64,000 nucleotides of DNA from Alcaligenaceae bacterium (lineage in GTDB: Bacteria > Pseudomonadota > Gammaproteobacteria > Burkholderiales > Burkholderiaceae_B). The position numbers were made by a program, and so were the translations under genes. Below, in pieces: positions 16,483-26,414 of the stretch (position 1 is the first letter of the stretch; the number at the start of each line of letters is the position of its first letter). The stretch is taken from the NCBI GenBank assembly GCA_013416405.1, contig JACCET010000010.1, forward strand, positions 1 to 64,000, read 5' to 3'. The notes beneath the pieces were generated by a model, which saw only the letters and a program-made list of their open reading frames with translations, was not told the DNA's origin and did not search any database.

Positions 16483-17685
16483 TCAGGCAATCACCCCCAG
16501 CTGCCGCCCCACCTTCTCGAACGCCGCCACGGCCTGATCAATCTGGTCTGCAGTATGCCCCGCACTCATCTGGGTGCGTATCCGCGCCCGCCCCTTGGGC
16601 ACCACGGGATACGAAAAACCTATGACATATACGCCCTCGGCCAGCAACGCCTCGGCCATATCGGCCGCCAACCGCGCATCGCCAAACATCACGGGAATAA
16701 TCGGATGCTGTCCTGGCACCAGCTCGAAACCCAAGGCCGCCATCGCCGCCCGGAACCGTTGCCCATTGGCATGCACCCGCTCCCTTAAAGCCCGGCCCTC
16801 ATCGCTGCCCAGCAGTTCAATGACCCGCAACGACGCCGACACAATCGCCGGCGCCAGTGTATTTGAAAACAGATACGGCCGCGAACGCTGACGCAACAGC
16901 TCCACCACCTTGGCATGGGCCGCCACATAGCCACCCGAAGCGCCACCCAGTGCCTTGCCCAAAGTACCCGTCAATACATGCACCCGCCCTTCTACGCCGC
17001 AATACTCCGGTGTGCCGCGCCCGTTATCGCCGATAAACCCGACTGCGTGCGAATCATCGACCATCACCATGGCGTCGAACTCATCGGCCAAATCGCAAAT
17101 GGATTTCAAGTCGGCAATAATGCCATCCATGGAAAACACACCATCGGTGGCGATCAGCTTGTAGCGCGCTCCAGCGGCATCGGCAGCTTGAAGCTGAGCG
17201 CGCAAATCGGCCATATTATTGTTCTTGTAGCGATAACGTTTCGCCTTGCACAAGCGCACGCCATCGATAATGCTGGCGTGGTTCAGCTCATCGCTGATGA
17301 CGGCATCATGCTCATCCAGCAACACCTCAAACAAGCCACCATTAGCATCAAAACAGCTGGAATACAAAATGGCGTCATCCATCTTGAGAAAGCGCGCAAG
17401 ACTCCGCTCCAGTTCCTTGTGCCCGGTTTGAGTTCCACAAATGAATCGCACTGAAGCCAGGCCAAAGCCTGCTTGATCCAGCCCCTGCTTGGCCGCTTCG
17501 ATCAAGCGCTTGTCGTTGGCCAGGCCCAGGTAGTTATTCGCACAGAAATTCAGCACCTGGCTGTCGTCGGCCAGCCTGACCTGCGCCGACTGCTGCCCCG
17601 CCATGACACGCTCTGCCTTGTAAAAGCCATCGTTACGCAACTGTGCAATCTGTGCGTCAACATGCTCAATAAAATCACTATGCAT
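16483..17685 (-). CDS. kbl: 2-amino-3-ketobutyrate CoA ligase (glycine C-acetyltransferase)
   Basis: Pyridoxal-phosphate enzyme that splits 2-amino-3-oxobutyrate with CoA into glycine and acetyl-CoA, the second step of threonine catabolism after Tdh. The protein shows [11 protein letters not shown] near residue 50, [27 protein letters not shown] with the PLP-ring aspartate, and [16 protein letters not shown] with the PLP lysine. The ATG at 17685 gives 400 residues, matching the 398 of E. coli; an upstream TTG is less likely. Transcribed in the same direction as tdh, with a terminator for the next operon upstream at 17753-17787. Confidence 0.95.
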   Translation of the reverse strand: MHSDFIEHVDAQIAQLRNDGFYKAERVMAGQQSAQVRLADDSQVLNFCANNYLGLANDKRLIEAAKQGLDQAGFGLASVRFICGTQTGHKELERSLARFLKMDDAILYSSCFDANGGLFEVLLDEHDAVISDELNHASIIDGVRLCKAKRYRYKNNNMADLRAQLQAADAAGARYKLIATDGVFSMDGIIADLKSICDLADEFDAMVMVDDSHAVGFIGDNGRGTPEYCGVEGRVHVLTGTLGKALGGASGGYVAAHAKVVELLRQRSRPYLFSNTLAPAIVSASLRVIELLGSDEGRALRERVHANGQRFRAAMAALGFELVPGQHPIIPVMFGDARLAADMAEALLAEGVYVIGFSYPVVPKGRARIRTQMSAGHTADQIDQAVAAFEKVGRQLGVIA

Positions 17686-17752
17686 CGTCAACCCGCTTTA
17701 AAAATCCCATCTGACAAAAATTTGCCGCTGAAACGACAATATACCGCCACCC

Positions 17753-17787
17753 AAAAAAAAGGTCAGCCCACACCGGACTGACCTTTT
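17753..17787 (-). terminator. Rho-independent terminator of the TRAP operon
   Basis: On the minus strand AAAAGGTCAG pairs perfectly with CTGACCTTTT around an 11-base loop, followed by a run of eight T. It lies 18 bases after the stop of the TRAP permease and before kbl, so it ends the TAXI-TRAP transcript. Confidence 0.85.
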
Positions 17788-17804
17788 ATAGATAAGGCAG
17801 AAGC

Positions 17805-20441
17805 CTAGGCTGGTATTGGCTGTGGCACGTCTTCGCGCCTCATCCTAACCCCCTGCTTGAACCAGATCAACAACAGTATCAGCAAGGCTGGCACATAGAA
17901 CCAGAACTCGGACGGGCGATTTGGATTGGGCACTTTGATTTCTGCAATATTCCAGCCCTGCTCCCATCCTGCCCGCCTTGCCTGGCTGCCAAAGCGCACG
18001 GCCGCAATCTGTGCCTGATCGCCGAAGGCCATGACGGTCACGCCCGCCGCCGACAAACGTGCCAAGCCCGCGGCATCGCCCGTTGCCTGGCTGCCTTCAG
18101 GCAGCGCAGCCAAAGGTACCGCCACGGTTTTCTGTTTGTCGTCGCCTTCGAGACTCATGCCTTGAATCTGTACGACCAGGCGACCCTTGGGAGGCATCTC
18201 GGCCGCCACTTTCAACAGCTCAGCCGCCGGCCGCACTTCATATTTGGGCGCTACGTAGTTCATGAAGAAATCGGGGCGGAACAGCATGAAGGTAACCAGC
18301 AGCAGCAACACGACTTCCAGCCAGGTGGCCCTGGACCGCATCCATCTCATGGTCGCTGCGGCGAACGTCAGGGAAGCAAGTACGGCTCCGCCCACCACCA
18401 GCAAGAGCTCACCGGTACCCTCGACATCAATCAGCAACAGCAAGGGATTGAAGATGAACATGAAAGGCAACACGGCGGTACGCATGGCATAGGTCACGCC
18501 CTGAATACCGGTCTTGATCGGATCTTCGCCGGAAATGGCCGCAGCCGCAAACGTAGCCAGCCCCACCGGCGGCGTAATGTCGGCCATGATGCCGTAATAG
18601 AACACAAACATATGCACGGCAATCAGTGGAATCACCAGGCCGCTTTGCGCGCCCAGTTCAACCACCACTGGCGCCATCAGTGTTGCCATCAGGATGTAGT
18701 TGGCCGTCGTTGGCATGCCCAAGCCCAATACCAGGCACACAGCAGCGGTAAACGTCAGCATCAGCAGCACGTTGCCCATGGACACCAGTTCGACGAATGC
18801 CGTCATGCGCAAGCCCAGGCCGGTCAGGGTGATGGCTCCCACAATCAGGCCCGCCGTTCCGCAGGCAATGGCGATACCTATCATGTTGCGGGCGCCTTCC
18901 TGAAGACCTGTGATGGTTTCAGAAACGCCCGTCTTGACTGCCGGCGCCACGGACTGTTTGCGGAACCAGGCTATCAAGGGGCGCTGGGTAAGCATCTGCA
19001 CTACCATGGCCACGACCGCCCAGAAGGCGGACAGGCCAGCCGAAAACTGCTCGACCGTCAGGCACCAGACCAGAATGCCAATAGGTATCAGGAAGTACAA
19101 GCCCGAGCGTACCGTAGGCCAGGACTCCGGCCTTACTGGGTTGGTAATACTGATCTCAGTGGGTAAATCGGGATGCTTGGCTGATATACGCAGTAGCCAC
19201 AAATACAACACGACCAGTATGCCCACCAGTATGGGCGTTGCGGCGTCTCCCGCGACAGCCTGCACCCCCAAACCTATCCAGTACACCAGCGCCATCACAA
19301 TCACACTGCCGGCGATGCCCATGCCCCAGCCCGCAAGCTTCTGCAGAAAGGTACGAGGCTGGCCTGCCGACATCATGGGCTGTATGCCCAGCTTCAGGGC
19401 TTCCAGGTGCACGATATAAAACAGCGATATATAGGAAATGCTGGCAGGCAGCAGCGCGTGACGCAAAATATCGGTATAGGGTATGCCCACATATTCGATC
19501 ATCAGAAACGCTGCAGCGCCCATGACTGGCGGCATGATTTGCCCATTCACGGACGATGCCGTTTCAATGGCGCCCGCCCGTATGCCGCCATAGCCGGCCT
19601 TCTTCATCAGCGGAATAGTGAAAATTCCGCCGGTCACCACATTGGCCACGGACGATGCCGACACAATGCCGTTGACGGCAGACGACACGACGGCAACCTT
19701 GGCCGGACCACCACGCAAGTGTCCCAGCAACGCAAAAGAAACCTGCATCATGTAGTTGCCCGCGCCACAGCGATCAAGCAGCGAACCCAGCAACACAAAA
19801 ATGAATATATAAGATACTGATACACCCAGCGCCACGCCGTAGACGCCTTCTGTAGTCAGCCACATGTGCGAGACCAGCCGTTCGATGGAGGCGCCGCGAT
19901 GCGCCAGCGCATCGGGAAGCCATGGGCCCAGGAAAACATAGGCCACGAACACGGCGCCCAGTACCGCCATGGGTGCGCCCAAGGCGCGACGTGTCACTTC
20001 CAGAAGCAGCACCAGGCCGACGGCGGCCACGGTGACGTCCGTGACGGTCGGGATGCCGGGGCGGGTGGCCAGTTCTTTATAGAACAGGAAAAGATAGGCA
20101 CCACAAAAACCTGCAATAACGGCCAGGACCCAGTCAATCAGGGGCATTTTGTCGCGCGGCGAGCTTTTGCGCGCAGGATAGGCCAAATACCCGAGAAACA
20201 TCGCTACGCCCAAATGCAGGGCACGCGCTTCGGTATCATTCAAAATGCCGAAGTTCAGCGCAAATGGCAGGGGCGATGCATACCAAAGCTGAAACAGCGA
20301 CCAGGCAATGGCGCCACAAAAAAGAACAGCACCGGTAATTCCGCCTACATTGCGGCCGCCGCGGTCGACGTCGGCGACCAATTGTTCCAGCCGGGCATTA
20401 TTCTGCTGGTCGACGGCAGATGGCAATGGTGTGGTGCTCAT
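17805..20441 (-). CDS. TRAP transporter fused permease (4TM/12TM, DctQM type)
   Basis: Sodium-coupled secondary importer membrane protein of 878 residues in which the small (DctQ-like) and large (DctM-like) subunits are fused, the form that accompanies TAXI receptors. Evidence is the early four-helix part, the long multi-helix core with GSLLDRCGAGNYMMQVSF, SSVNGQIMPPVMGAAAFLM, LGLGMPTTANYI and FYYGIMADITPPVG, all standard in this subfamily. About 150 C-terminal residues form a periplasmic-like segment followed by a last helix. The ATG at 20441 begins the conserved part; the upstream in-frame codons lie in the intergenic region. Receptor gene 20613-21611 precedes it in the operon. Substrate unknown. 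Confidence 0.92.
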   Translation of the reverse strand: MSTTPLPSAVDQQNNARLEQLVADVDRGGRNVGGITGAVLFCGAIAWSLFQLWYASPLPFALNFGILNDTEARALHLGVAMFLGYLAYPARKSSPRDKMPLIDWVLAVIAGFCGAYLFLFYKELATRPGIPTVTDVTVAAVGLVLLLEVTRRALGAPMAVLGAVFVAYVFLGPWLPDALAHRGASIERLVSHMWLTTEGVYGVALGVSVSYIFIFVLLGSLLDRCGAGNYMMQVSFALLGHLRGGPAKVAVVSSAVNGIVSASSVANVVTGGIFTIPLMKKAGYGGIRAGAIETASSVNGQIMPPVMGAAAFLMIEYVGIPYTDILRHALLPASISYISLFYIVHLEALKLGIQPMMSAGQPRTFLQKLAGWGMGIAGSVIVMALVYWIGLGVQAVAGDAATPILVGILVVLYLWLLRISAKHPDLPTEISITNPVRPESWPTVRSGLYFLIPIGILVWCLTVEQFSAGLSAFWAVVAMVVQMLTQRPLIAWFRKQSVAPAVKTGVSETITGLQEGARNMIGIAIACGTAGLIVGAITLTGLGLRMTAFVELVSMGNVLLMLTFTAAVCLVLGLGMPTTANYILMATLMAPVVVELGAQSGLVIPLIAVHMFVFYYGIMADITPPVGLATFAAAAISGEDPIKTGIQGVTYAMRTAVLPFMFIFNPLLLLIDVEGTGELLLVVGGAVLASLTFAAATMRWMRSRATWLEVVLLLLVTFMLFRPDFFMNYVAPKYEVRPAAELLKVAAEMPPKGRLVVQIQGMSLEGDDKQKTVAVPLAALPEGSQATGDAAGLARLSAAGVTVMAFGDQAQIAAVRFGSQARRAGWEQGWNIAEIKVPNPNRPSEFWFYVPALLILLLIWFKQGVRMRREDVPQPIPA

Positions 20442-20612
20442 GTTGATTTCCCATGGTATTTCTTTCGGGTGTATCCGGCAGGGAATGAGCGTCTGCCGGA
20501 CTGTACTGCAAGACTGGCGGCCGCAGGCCGCCAAATACTGCTCAATAAACGGAAAGGCGTGCTGAAACGCACGCTCTTTTTATGCACTTATGCTTTACGG
20601 CTCGTGACTATA

Positions 20613-21611
20613 TTACAGCAGGCCTTTTTCCTTGAAATATTTCTCGGCACCAGGGTGCAAAGGCGCGGACAAGCCATTCTTGACCATGTCCTTGGCTTCC
20701 AGGTGGCCAAAGGCAGGGTGCAGTTTCTTGAAGTCGTCGAAATTTTCGAACACGGCCTTGACGATCAGGTACACGGTTTCCTCAGGTACGTCGATCGAGG
20801 ACACAAAAGTAGCCAACACACCATAAGTGTTGGTTTCCTGAGGATTGTTGGGATACAGGCCGGCAGGGATCGTTGCTTTTGCATAATAAGGATAATCGGC
20901 AACCAGCTTGTCGACCACCGGGCCGGTAAGCGACATCAGTTGCGCACCGCAAGTGGTGGTTGGATCCTGGATGTTGGCAGAAGGGTGACCCACGCCGTAC
21001 ATAAAGCCGTCGATCTTGCCATCGCACAGGGCAGGACCGTGCTCGTCGGGGCGCAACTCGGATGCCAGAGAGAAGTAGCTCAGGTCTAATCCTTTGGCCT
21101 TAAGAAATTGCTCCATTGAGGCGCGTGTACCCGAACCCGGATTACCCACGTTGAATCGCTTGCCCTTCAGGTCGTCGAAAGACTTGATGTTGGCTTCTTT
21201 GCGCACAACATAAGTGAAAGGCTCGGGGTGTAGCGAGAATACCGAGCGCAATTTTTTGAATTCGCCTGCGTCCTTGAACTGGCCCTCGCCGTTATAGGCA
21301 TTGAAGCCCACGTCGGACTGCACCACGCCCAAATCGAGTTCACCGGCCTTGATGGTGTTGATATTGAACACCGAACCGCCCGTGGACTCGACGGAGCAAC
21401 GCACACCATGGTCGGCACGGTCTTTATTGACCAAGCGGCAAATGGCGCCGCCTGCGGCATAATAAACGCCCGTAACACCACCCGTACCAATACTGACAAA
21501 TTTCTGTTGCGCTGCAGCAGGCAGCGGCGATGCCAACGCCGCAAACATGGCAGCAGCACCAGCAGTCATGGCCAGGCGCTTTCCGGCAGCGGAATTAAAT
21601 AGTTTTCGCAT
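20613..21611 (-). CDS. TAXI-family TRAP solute receptor
   Basis: Periplasmic binding protein for the fused TRAP permease downstream. Residues 1-33 are a Sec signal peptide ending PAAAQ; the mature protein begins [22 protein letters not shown], the hallmark of the TAXI family, and continues with [12 protein letters not shown] and [14 protein letters not shown]. Length 332 is normal. A strong AAGGAG precedes the ATG at 21611, which decides this start over the 43-codon longer frame. Known TAXI ligands are C4/C5 dicarboxylates or glutamate, but this one cannot be assigned. Confidence 0.92.
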   Translation of the reverse strand: MRKLFNSAAGKRLAMTAGAAAMFAALASPLPAAAQQKFVSIGTGGVTGVYYAAGGAICRLVNKDRADHGVRCSVESTGGSVFNINTIKAGELDLGVVQSDVGFNAYNGEGQFKDAGEFKKLRSVFSLHPEPFTYVVRKEANIKSFDDLKGKRFNVGNPGSGTRASMEQFLKAKGLDLSYFSLASELRPDEHGPALCDGKIDGFMYGVGHPSANIQDPTTTCGAQLMSLTGPVVDKLVADYPYYAKATIPAGLYPNNPQETNTYGVLATFVSSIDVPEETVYLIVKAVFENFDDFKKLHPAFGHLEAKDMVKNGLSAPLHPGAEKYFKEKGLL

Positions 21612-21785
21612 AACGTTCTCCTTGGGTTCCCCCGTTTTACTATTGCCGGACTTTATCCGGTACGGTGCGCAAGCATGCGTGGATTTTCTTGCATGCACAG
21701 GCAATCGGCCATTGTATAAAAACAGCTTTGCCGAAAACAATTAATTACATTAGGGTTTGTACCTAAGCGTGGTAGTTAATCCACG

Positions 21786-22664
21786 TCACACCAAGGCTGT
21801 GTCCAGCAGCAGCATCAAAACAAAACCCAACATCAACCCTATGGTTGCGTGCGATTCATGGCCCTGCCTATGTGATTCAGGAATAATTTCATGGCTGATG
21901 ACGAACAGCATGGCGCCCCCCGCAGCCGCCAGCCCCCATGGCAACAAGGTGGCGGACAGTCCGATAATGACGACACCAATAACGGCGGCTAGCGGCTCTA
22001 TGAGACCCGACAGCGTCGCTACCCCCACAGCCACGGTTCGACCATAGCCCACACCGGTCAGAGCCAGCGCAATCACCAGCCCCTCGGGTATATCCTGTAT
22101 TGATATCCCCATGGCCAGCGCCCTCGCGGCAACCGGATCGTCGCCCGCAAACCCGACACCTATAGCCAGGCCCTCGGGAAAATTATGCAGGCAAATGGCA
22201 AACACAAATAGCCAAACACGCTTGAGCTTGCGCCCCCGGCCTCCCTCAAGTCCCTTGACGAAATGTTCGTGTGGCAACGCCCGATCCAGCCACAGCAGAC
22301 CCAACGCGCCGATCAATATACCTGCCGAAACAATTGCGCCAGATTCCCAAGGGCCTGCGCCTTGTGCTTCAGCGCTATTCAAGGCAGGAAGAATAAGAGA
22401 AAAAGAACTGGCGGCCAGCATGACCCCGGCACCGAAACCCAGCATGGCATCATGGGCGCGCTGGGAAAAATTCAGCGATAGCACAACAGGCAAAGTACCC
22501 AGCGTTGTGGCCAAAGCGGCCAATAAGCCCCAATGCAGCGCACTCAGCAAAGTCTGGCTGACAACGGGCTGGCGTCCGTATAGCTCTACACCAAGCAAAA
22601 CAAGCACAATAATGGCGATCAGCGAACCAAGCGTGCGAGATTTGGATATAAGAGCATCGTCCAT
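21786..22664 (-). CDS. ZIP-family divalent metal transporter
   Basis: Inner-membrane importer, probably of zinc or a related divalent cation. The 292-residue protein has about eight transmembrane helices. The metal-site motifs are HNFPEGLAIGVGF in helix IV and, in helix V, the tandem motif QDIPEGLVIALAL, as in GufA-like ZIPs; a third motif is HEIIPESHRQGHESHA. It also has a histidine-containing loop ALPHEHFVKG. It lies 11 bases downstream of the thioesterase gene, both on the minus strand. No Zur-like site was recognised nearby. Confidence 0.9.
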   Translation of the reverse strand: MDDALISKSRTLGSLIAIIVLVLLGVELYGRQPVVSQTLLSALHWGLLAALATTLGTLPVVLSLNFSQRAHDAMLGFGAGVMLAASSFSLILPALNSAEAQGAGPWESGAIVSAGILIGALGLLWLDRALPHEHFVKGLEGGRGRKLKRVWLFVFAICLHNFPEGLAIGVGFAGDDPVAARALAMGISIQDIPEGLVIALALTGVGYGRTVAVGVATLSGLIEPLAAVIGVVIIGLSATLLPWGLAAAGGAMLFVISHEIIPESHRQGHESHATIGLMLGFVLMLLLDTALV

Positions 22665-22675
22665 ATGACTGAGTT

Positions 22676-23086
22676 TTATTTAGGACGCAAATACTTGAAT
22701 GTGCCAACCGCTGTCGCGAGCAGCAAAGTGCCGTCCATCCAGACCTCTGCGCGTGAAAAATACACGCTGCGGCCCCTGCGCTCCATATAGCCTTTGGCAA
22801 TCAGAACATCGCCGTCGCTACTATCCAGGAAGTTGGTGGTTAGCGACAGCGTCAGGCTGCGTGGCGCAGGCTCGCCCGCTGGTGCATACAAGCCGCAATA
22901 GCCGGACACAGAATCCAGCAGAGTGCATATCACGCCGCCATGAACCCGGCCGGTGCGATTACCTATCTTGTCGGATACAGGCAAATGCATTTCGGCATAC
23001 CCCAGAGACCATTGTTTGAGCTCGACACCCATCCATTCAAGAAATGGATTATTGATGGCCAGTGATTCAGCATTATTCAAAGTCAT
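22676..23086 (-). CDS. PaaI-family hotdog thioesterase
   Basis: Predicted acyl-CoA thioesterase of 136 residues. The hotdog signature NRTGRVHGGVICTLLDSVSG near residue 55 holds the HGG motif and the catalytic acidic residue in the helix after it. A second core strand is RSLTLSLTTNFLDSS. The ATG at 23086 is selected because homologous sequence starts right after it; the upstream in-frame codons are rich in Phe and low-complexity. It lies between rmuC and the ZIP transporter on the same strand. Substrate unknown. Confidence 0.85.
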   Translation of the reverse strand: MTLNNAESLAINNPFLEWMGVELKQWSLGYAEMHLPVSDKIGNRTGRVHGGVICTLLDSVSGYCGLYAPAGEPAPRSLTLSLTTNFLDSSDGDVLIAKGYMERRGRSVYFSRAEVWMDGTLLLATAVGTFKYLRPK

Positions 23087-23168
23087 GCAGTAAAAAAACC
23101 TAAAAAATAATAAATGTTCAAACTGATTCGATACCCGGCCCATGGCAGGAGCCGCTCGTGCGCAGCCT

Positions 23169-24560
23169 TTACTGAACGCTGTCCGTGCCATCCCGGGCCG
23201 CGGCACCGTCACCCACTATCAGTTCCAACCTTTCGTTTTCAAAATCGGCATGCAGGGGTTCCAGCGCGGGCATAGTCTTGTTCGCCTTGGACGACAGCTC
23301 GTTGAACCGGGACGACTTGCCATATAGACCTTGTTGGCCGGCCACAGCAGTGACGGTCTCATTGTAATGACGGCTAACCGTATCGAGCGTGCCGCCCAGC
23401 CTTTTCAGGCGTTCGGCTACCACTACGACCTGATTGTAGAGTTCACCTGCACGCGCACTGAGTTCGTGTGCTTGCTCATTGCCGCGCGCAACCATCCACA
23501 AATTGGCCACCGTTTTCAAGATCGGCATCAGGGTGGTGTGCGAAACCAGAATGACATTGCGCTGGTAACCGTAGTTGTAGAGTTCTTTATTGTGGCTTAG
23601 TGCTGCCATATAGGCAGGCTCTATGGGCATGAACATCAAGACAAAGCTTGGACTGTGCATGCCTGTCAGATTGCTGTAATCCTTTTTCGCCAAATCATCT
23701 ATATGGTTGCGCACCGCCTTTACATGGGCATCCAGCGCGGCCTGCCTGCCGAGCTCGGTATCGGCGGCCACTGAACGGTCGTAGTCGACCAGCGACACTT
23801 TGCTGTCTATCACCACATGTTTCCGGTCAGGCAGCTTCACCACAAAGTCAGGCTGACGGTCGTTGCCCTGCCCGTCTTTAAATCTAGGCTGCGCCTGATA
23901 GTGATCGTCTTTAAACAGACCGGCCAGCTCCAGGGTGCGCTCCAGCTGCATTTCCCCCCAGTTACCCGCGGTTTTTTTATCGCCCTTTAATGCACTTGCC
24001 AGTGTATTGGCTTCGGTGCTCATCTTCATGCCCACTTCAAGCATGCGTTTGATTTCCGCACCTAAAGAAACGTGACCGCGCAAAGACTCATCATGCACCT
24101 GATTGACACGCTTCTGGAACTGCTCAATCTGCTCGCGAAAAGGCCTGAGCATGGCATCCAGCGAGCTTTGGCTATTTTGCGCGAACGTTTTGCCTTTTTC
24201 CTCGAGAATCTGATTCGCCAAGTTCTGAAATTCGTGCTTGAGTTGCAAGCGGGACTGCTCAAAATCGTCTTTCATTTGCCGGATGCTGGCCAGCTTTTCC
24301 GTGTGTACCGTGCGCAACTCGATCAGATCACTTTCCAGCCCTGAGGCTGTGCGCGCCAGCTTTTGCAGCTCCGCCTCTTTGAGCGCCAGCGCGGATCGAC
24401 CTTCTTCCAGGCGTTCTTGCAGGCCGTGTACCGTGGCCTGGCGCTCTGCACGTACGGCCGCAAGCCCGGCACGAAAAAACAGACTACTTAAGCCTACCCC
24501 CACCAGCACGCCCGCCAAAGCCAGCAAAAGTCCCATCAAGTCTATGGAATAGGGGTGCAT
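23169..24560 (-). CDS. rmuC: DNA recombination protein RmuC
   Basis: RmuC proteins limit recombination at inverted repeats; the family contains a restriction-endonuclease-like core. The 463-residue protein starts with one transmembrane helix (residues 8-30), then a coiled coil of about 120 residues (LQERLEEGRSALALKEAELQ and onward), then the core with GNWGEMQLERTLELAGL, QPDFVVKLPDRKHVVIDSKV (nuclease-like strand with D and D-x-K) and FMPIEPAYMAAL. Length and order are typical. It is followed by the thioesterase gene; no functional link is evident. Confidence 0.93.
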   Translation of the reverse strand: MHPYSIDLMGLLLALAGVLVGVGLSSLFFRAGLAAVRAERQATVHGLQERLEEGRSALALKEAELQKLARTASGLESDLIELRTVHTEKLASIRQMKDDFEQSRLQLKHEFQNLANQILEEKGKTFAQNSQSSLDAMLRPFREQIEQFQKRVNQVHDESLRGHVSLGAEIKRMLEVGMKMSTEANTLASALKGDKKTAGNWGEMQLERTLELAGLFKDDHYQAQPRFKDGQGNDRQPDFVVKLPDRKHVVIDSKVSLVDYDRSVAADTELGRQAALDAHVKAVRNHIDDLAKKDYSNLTGMHSPSFVLMFMPIEPAYMAALSHNKELYNYGYQRNVILVSHTTLMPILKTVANLWMVARGNEQAHELSARAGELYNQVVVVAERLKRLGGTLDTVSRHYNETVTAVAGQQGLYGKSSRFNELSSKANKTMPALEPLHADFENERLELIVGDGAAARDGTDSVQ

Positions 24561-24584
24561 CAGATCAATACCTTATTCAGGGCG

Positions 24585-25409
24585 CTACCCTTTCTTTACA
24601 CCGAAGCAATTATCCAGCGTGGGGAAGCTGCCGTCTTTGACATCCGACGCATATTGCTGCGCCGCCGTTTGAATAAGGGCACCCACGTCGGCAAACTGCT
24701 TGGCAAACTTGGGGATGCGCGCACCACTCAAACCCAGTATGTCTTCAGTCACCAGGATCTGGCCATCGCAGGCCGGCGACGCGCCTATGCCGATGGTGGG
24801 CACGGCCAGCGTTTCAGTAATACGACGCCCCAGTGCCTCGGCAATACCCTCGAGCACCACGCCAAAAGCGCCCGCCCGCTCGTGCGCCAGCGCATCCTGC
24901 AAGATGCGCTCGGCGGACTCATCGGTAAGCCCTTGGGCCTTGAAACCGCCCATGGTATTGACATACTGCGGCATCAAACCCACATGCGCCAGCACCGGAA
25001 TACCCCTGTCGACCAGGAACCTGACAGTATCCGCCAACGCGGCCCCACCTTCCATCTTGATGCCATCGGCGCCACTGAGCGCCAGCATTTTTGCTGCATT
25101 CGCAAATGCCTGTTGCGGAGATTCCTGATAGCTTCCAAAAGGCATGTCTACTATGACGCATACGCGGCTGGTCGAACGCACCACGGCAGCGGCATGAGCG
25201 GCCAGCTGGTCGACGGTGATCGACAAGGTATCAGGCATGGCATAACCCACCATAGCCGTGGAATCACCTATCAGAATCATATCCAGGACGTCATCAAGCA
25301 AACGTGCGAACGGAGCCGTATACGCCGTCAGGGCCGCAATTTTCTGCTGGCCTTTATACTGCATCAGCTGCGGTACGCTGATACGCTTGGCCTGACTGTG
25401 CACACTCAT
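24585..25409 (-). CDS. panB: 3-methyl-2-oxobutanoate hydroxymethyltransferase
   Basis: First committed enzyme of pantothenate synthesis: transfers a hydroxymethyl group from methylene-tetrahydrofolate to 2-oxoisovalerate. The 274-residue protein shows the metal ligand region LIGDST, VIVDMPFGSY, IKMEGG and the C-terminal signature IGIGASPACDGQILV. The usual DSLGMV loop is DSTAMV here. GGAGG lies before the ATG at 25409, which decides the start over 25430. panC, often adjacent, is not present. It ends 24 bases before rmuC. Confidence 0.92.
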   Translation of the reverse strand: MSVHSQAKRISVPQLMQYKGQQKIAALTAYTAPFARLLDDVLDMILIGDSTAMVGYAMPDTLSITVDQLAAHAAAVVRSTSRVCVIVDMPFGSYQESPQQAFANAAKMLALSGADGIKMEGGAALADTVRFLVDRGIPVLAHVGLMPQYVNTMGGFKAQGLTDESAERILQDALAHERAGAFGVVLEGIAEALGRRITETLAVPTIGIGASPACDGQILVTEDILGLSGARIPKFAKQFADVGALIQTAAQQYASDVKDGSFPTLDNCFGVKKG

Positions 25410-25564
25410 TTTTACCCTCCTGGAAATCACATTCCGCGGGCCGCGAAAGCTAACAAATTGAAAGTTTTCTGCGCCGCAACAACCGTATAATGAGTCAGAT
25501 TAAGCAAAAGAACAAATCTGGCCACTACCCGGTTCCCAATGTTTACTCAGCGCGGAGGGCATAC

Positions 25565-26404
25565 ATGTCTGCCAATCAAAGCACCATCTCCTTTCACGAC
25601 GGCAAAACAGCACCCCAGGTGGGCATGGGTGTATGGCAAGTAGAAGATGACATTGCCGCATCGGTGGTCACCACCGCCCTTGAAATCGGCTACCGCTCCA
25701 TCGACACGGCTGCCATTTACGGCAACGAAACGGGGGTCGGGAAAGGCATAGCCCAGTCGGGCATCCCACGTGAAGAGCTCTTTGTTGCCACCAAACTGTG
25801 GAATGACCGCCACGGTCACGATATAAGCAAAATCGCCTTCAACGAAAGCCTGGAAAAACTGGGGCTAGATTACGTCGACCTGTATTTGATTCACTGGCCC
25901 GCCCCCACACAGGGGCTGTTCGTAGAAGCCTGGGAAAGCATCATCCAGCTGCACGACGAAGGCCGGGCCAAATCCATAGGCGTCAGCAATTTCAACATCA
26001 GCCATCTGCAGCTGCTTCTGGACGAAACCGGCGTACTGCCGGTTGTCAATCAAATCGAACTGCACCCCAACTTCCAGCAGCTGGCCCTGCGCGACTTCCA
26101 CGCCGAGCATGACATAATCACCGAGGCATGGAGCCCGCTCGGACGCGGCCGGCTCTTCGAAGATCCGGTCCTGACCAGCATTGCGCACAAGCACGGCTGC
26201 ACAGTGGCCCAGGTCATGCTGCGCTGGCATACCCAATTGGGCCATATGGTCATTCCCAAATCCGTCCACGCCAGCCGGCTTGCCGAAAACTTCCATGTCT
26301 TCGACCTGATGCTCGATGACGGCGATATGGCAGCCATTGCCGCTCTGGATCAAGCCGATGGCCGTGCTGGCCCCGATCCCGACACCTTTCACCTGTTCAA
26401 ATAA
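25565..26404 (+). CDS. Aldo/keto reductase
   Basis: NADPH-dependent reductase of the 2,5-diketo-D-gluconate reductase (DkgA/B) branch. The TIM-barrel family signatures are GYRSIDTAAIYGNETGVG with the catalytic Asp and Tyr, LYLIHWPAPTQG with the catalytic His, SIGVSNFNISHL and MVIPKSVHASRLAEN with the coenzyme-binding Lys-Ser. The 279-residue protein starts at an ATG with GGAGG nine bases upstream; the frame extends further up but without homology. It stands alone, divergent from panB and convergent with an MFS gene. The physiological substrate is unknown. Confidence 0.92.
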   Translation: MSANQSTISFHDGKTAPQVGMGVWQVEDDIAASVVTTALEIGYRSIDTAAIYGNETGVGKGIAQSGIPREELFVATKLWNDRHGHDISKIAFNESLEKLGLDYVDLYLIHWPAPTQGLFVEAWESIIQLHDEGRAKSIGVSNFNISHLQLLLDETGVLPVVNQIELHPNFQQLALRDFHAEHDIITEAWSPLGRGRLFEDPVLTSIAHKHGCTVAQVMLRWHTQLGHMVIPKSVHASRLAENFHVFDLMLDDGDMAAIAALDQADGRAGPDPDTFHLFK

Positions 26405-26414
26405 GCCTGTAGCT

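Noticed and set aside
18162-19166. Plus-strand open frame (334 codons) opposite the TRAP permease
   Set aside because: Extremely His/Gln/Arg-rich product, antisense to a multi-helix membrane protein gene; a composition artefact.
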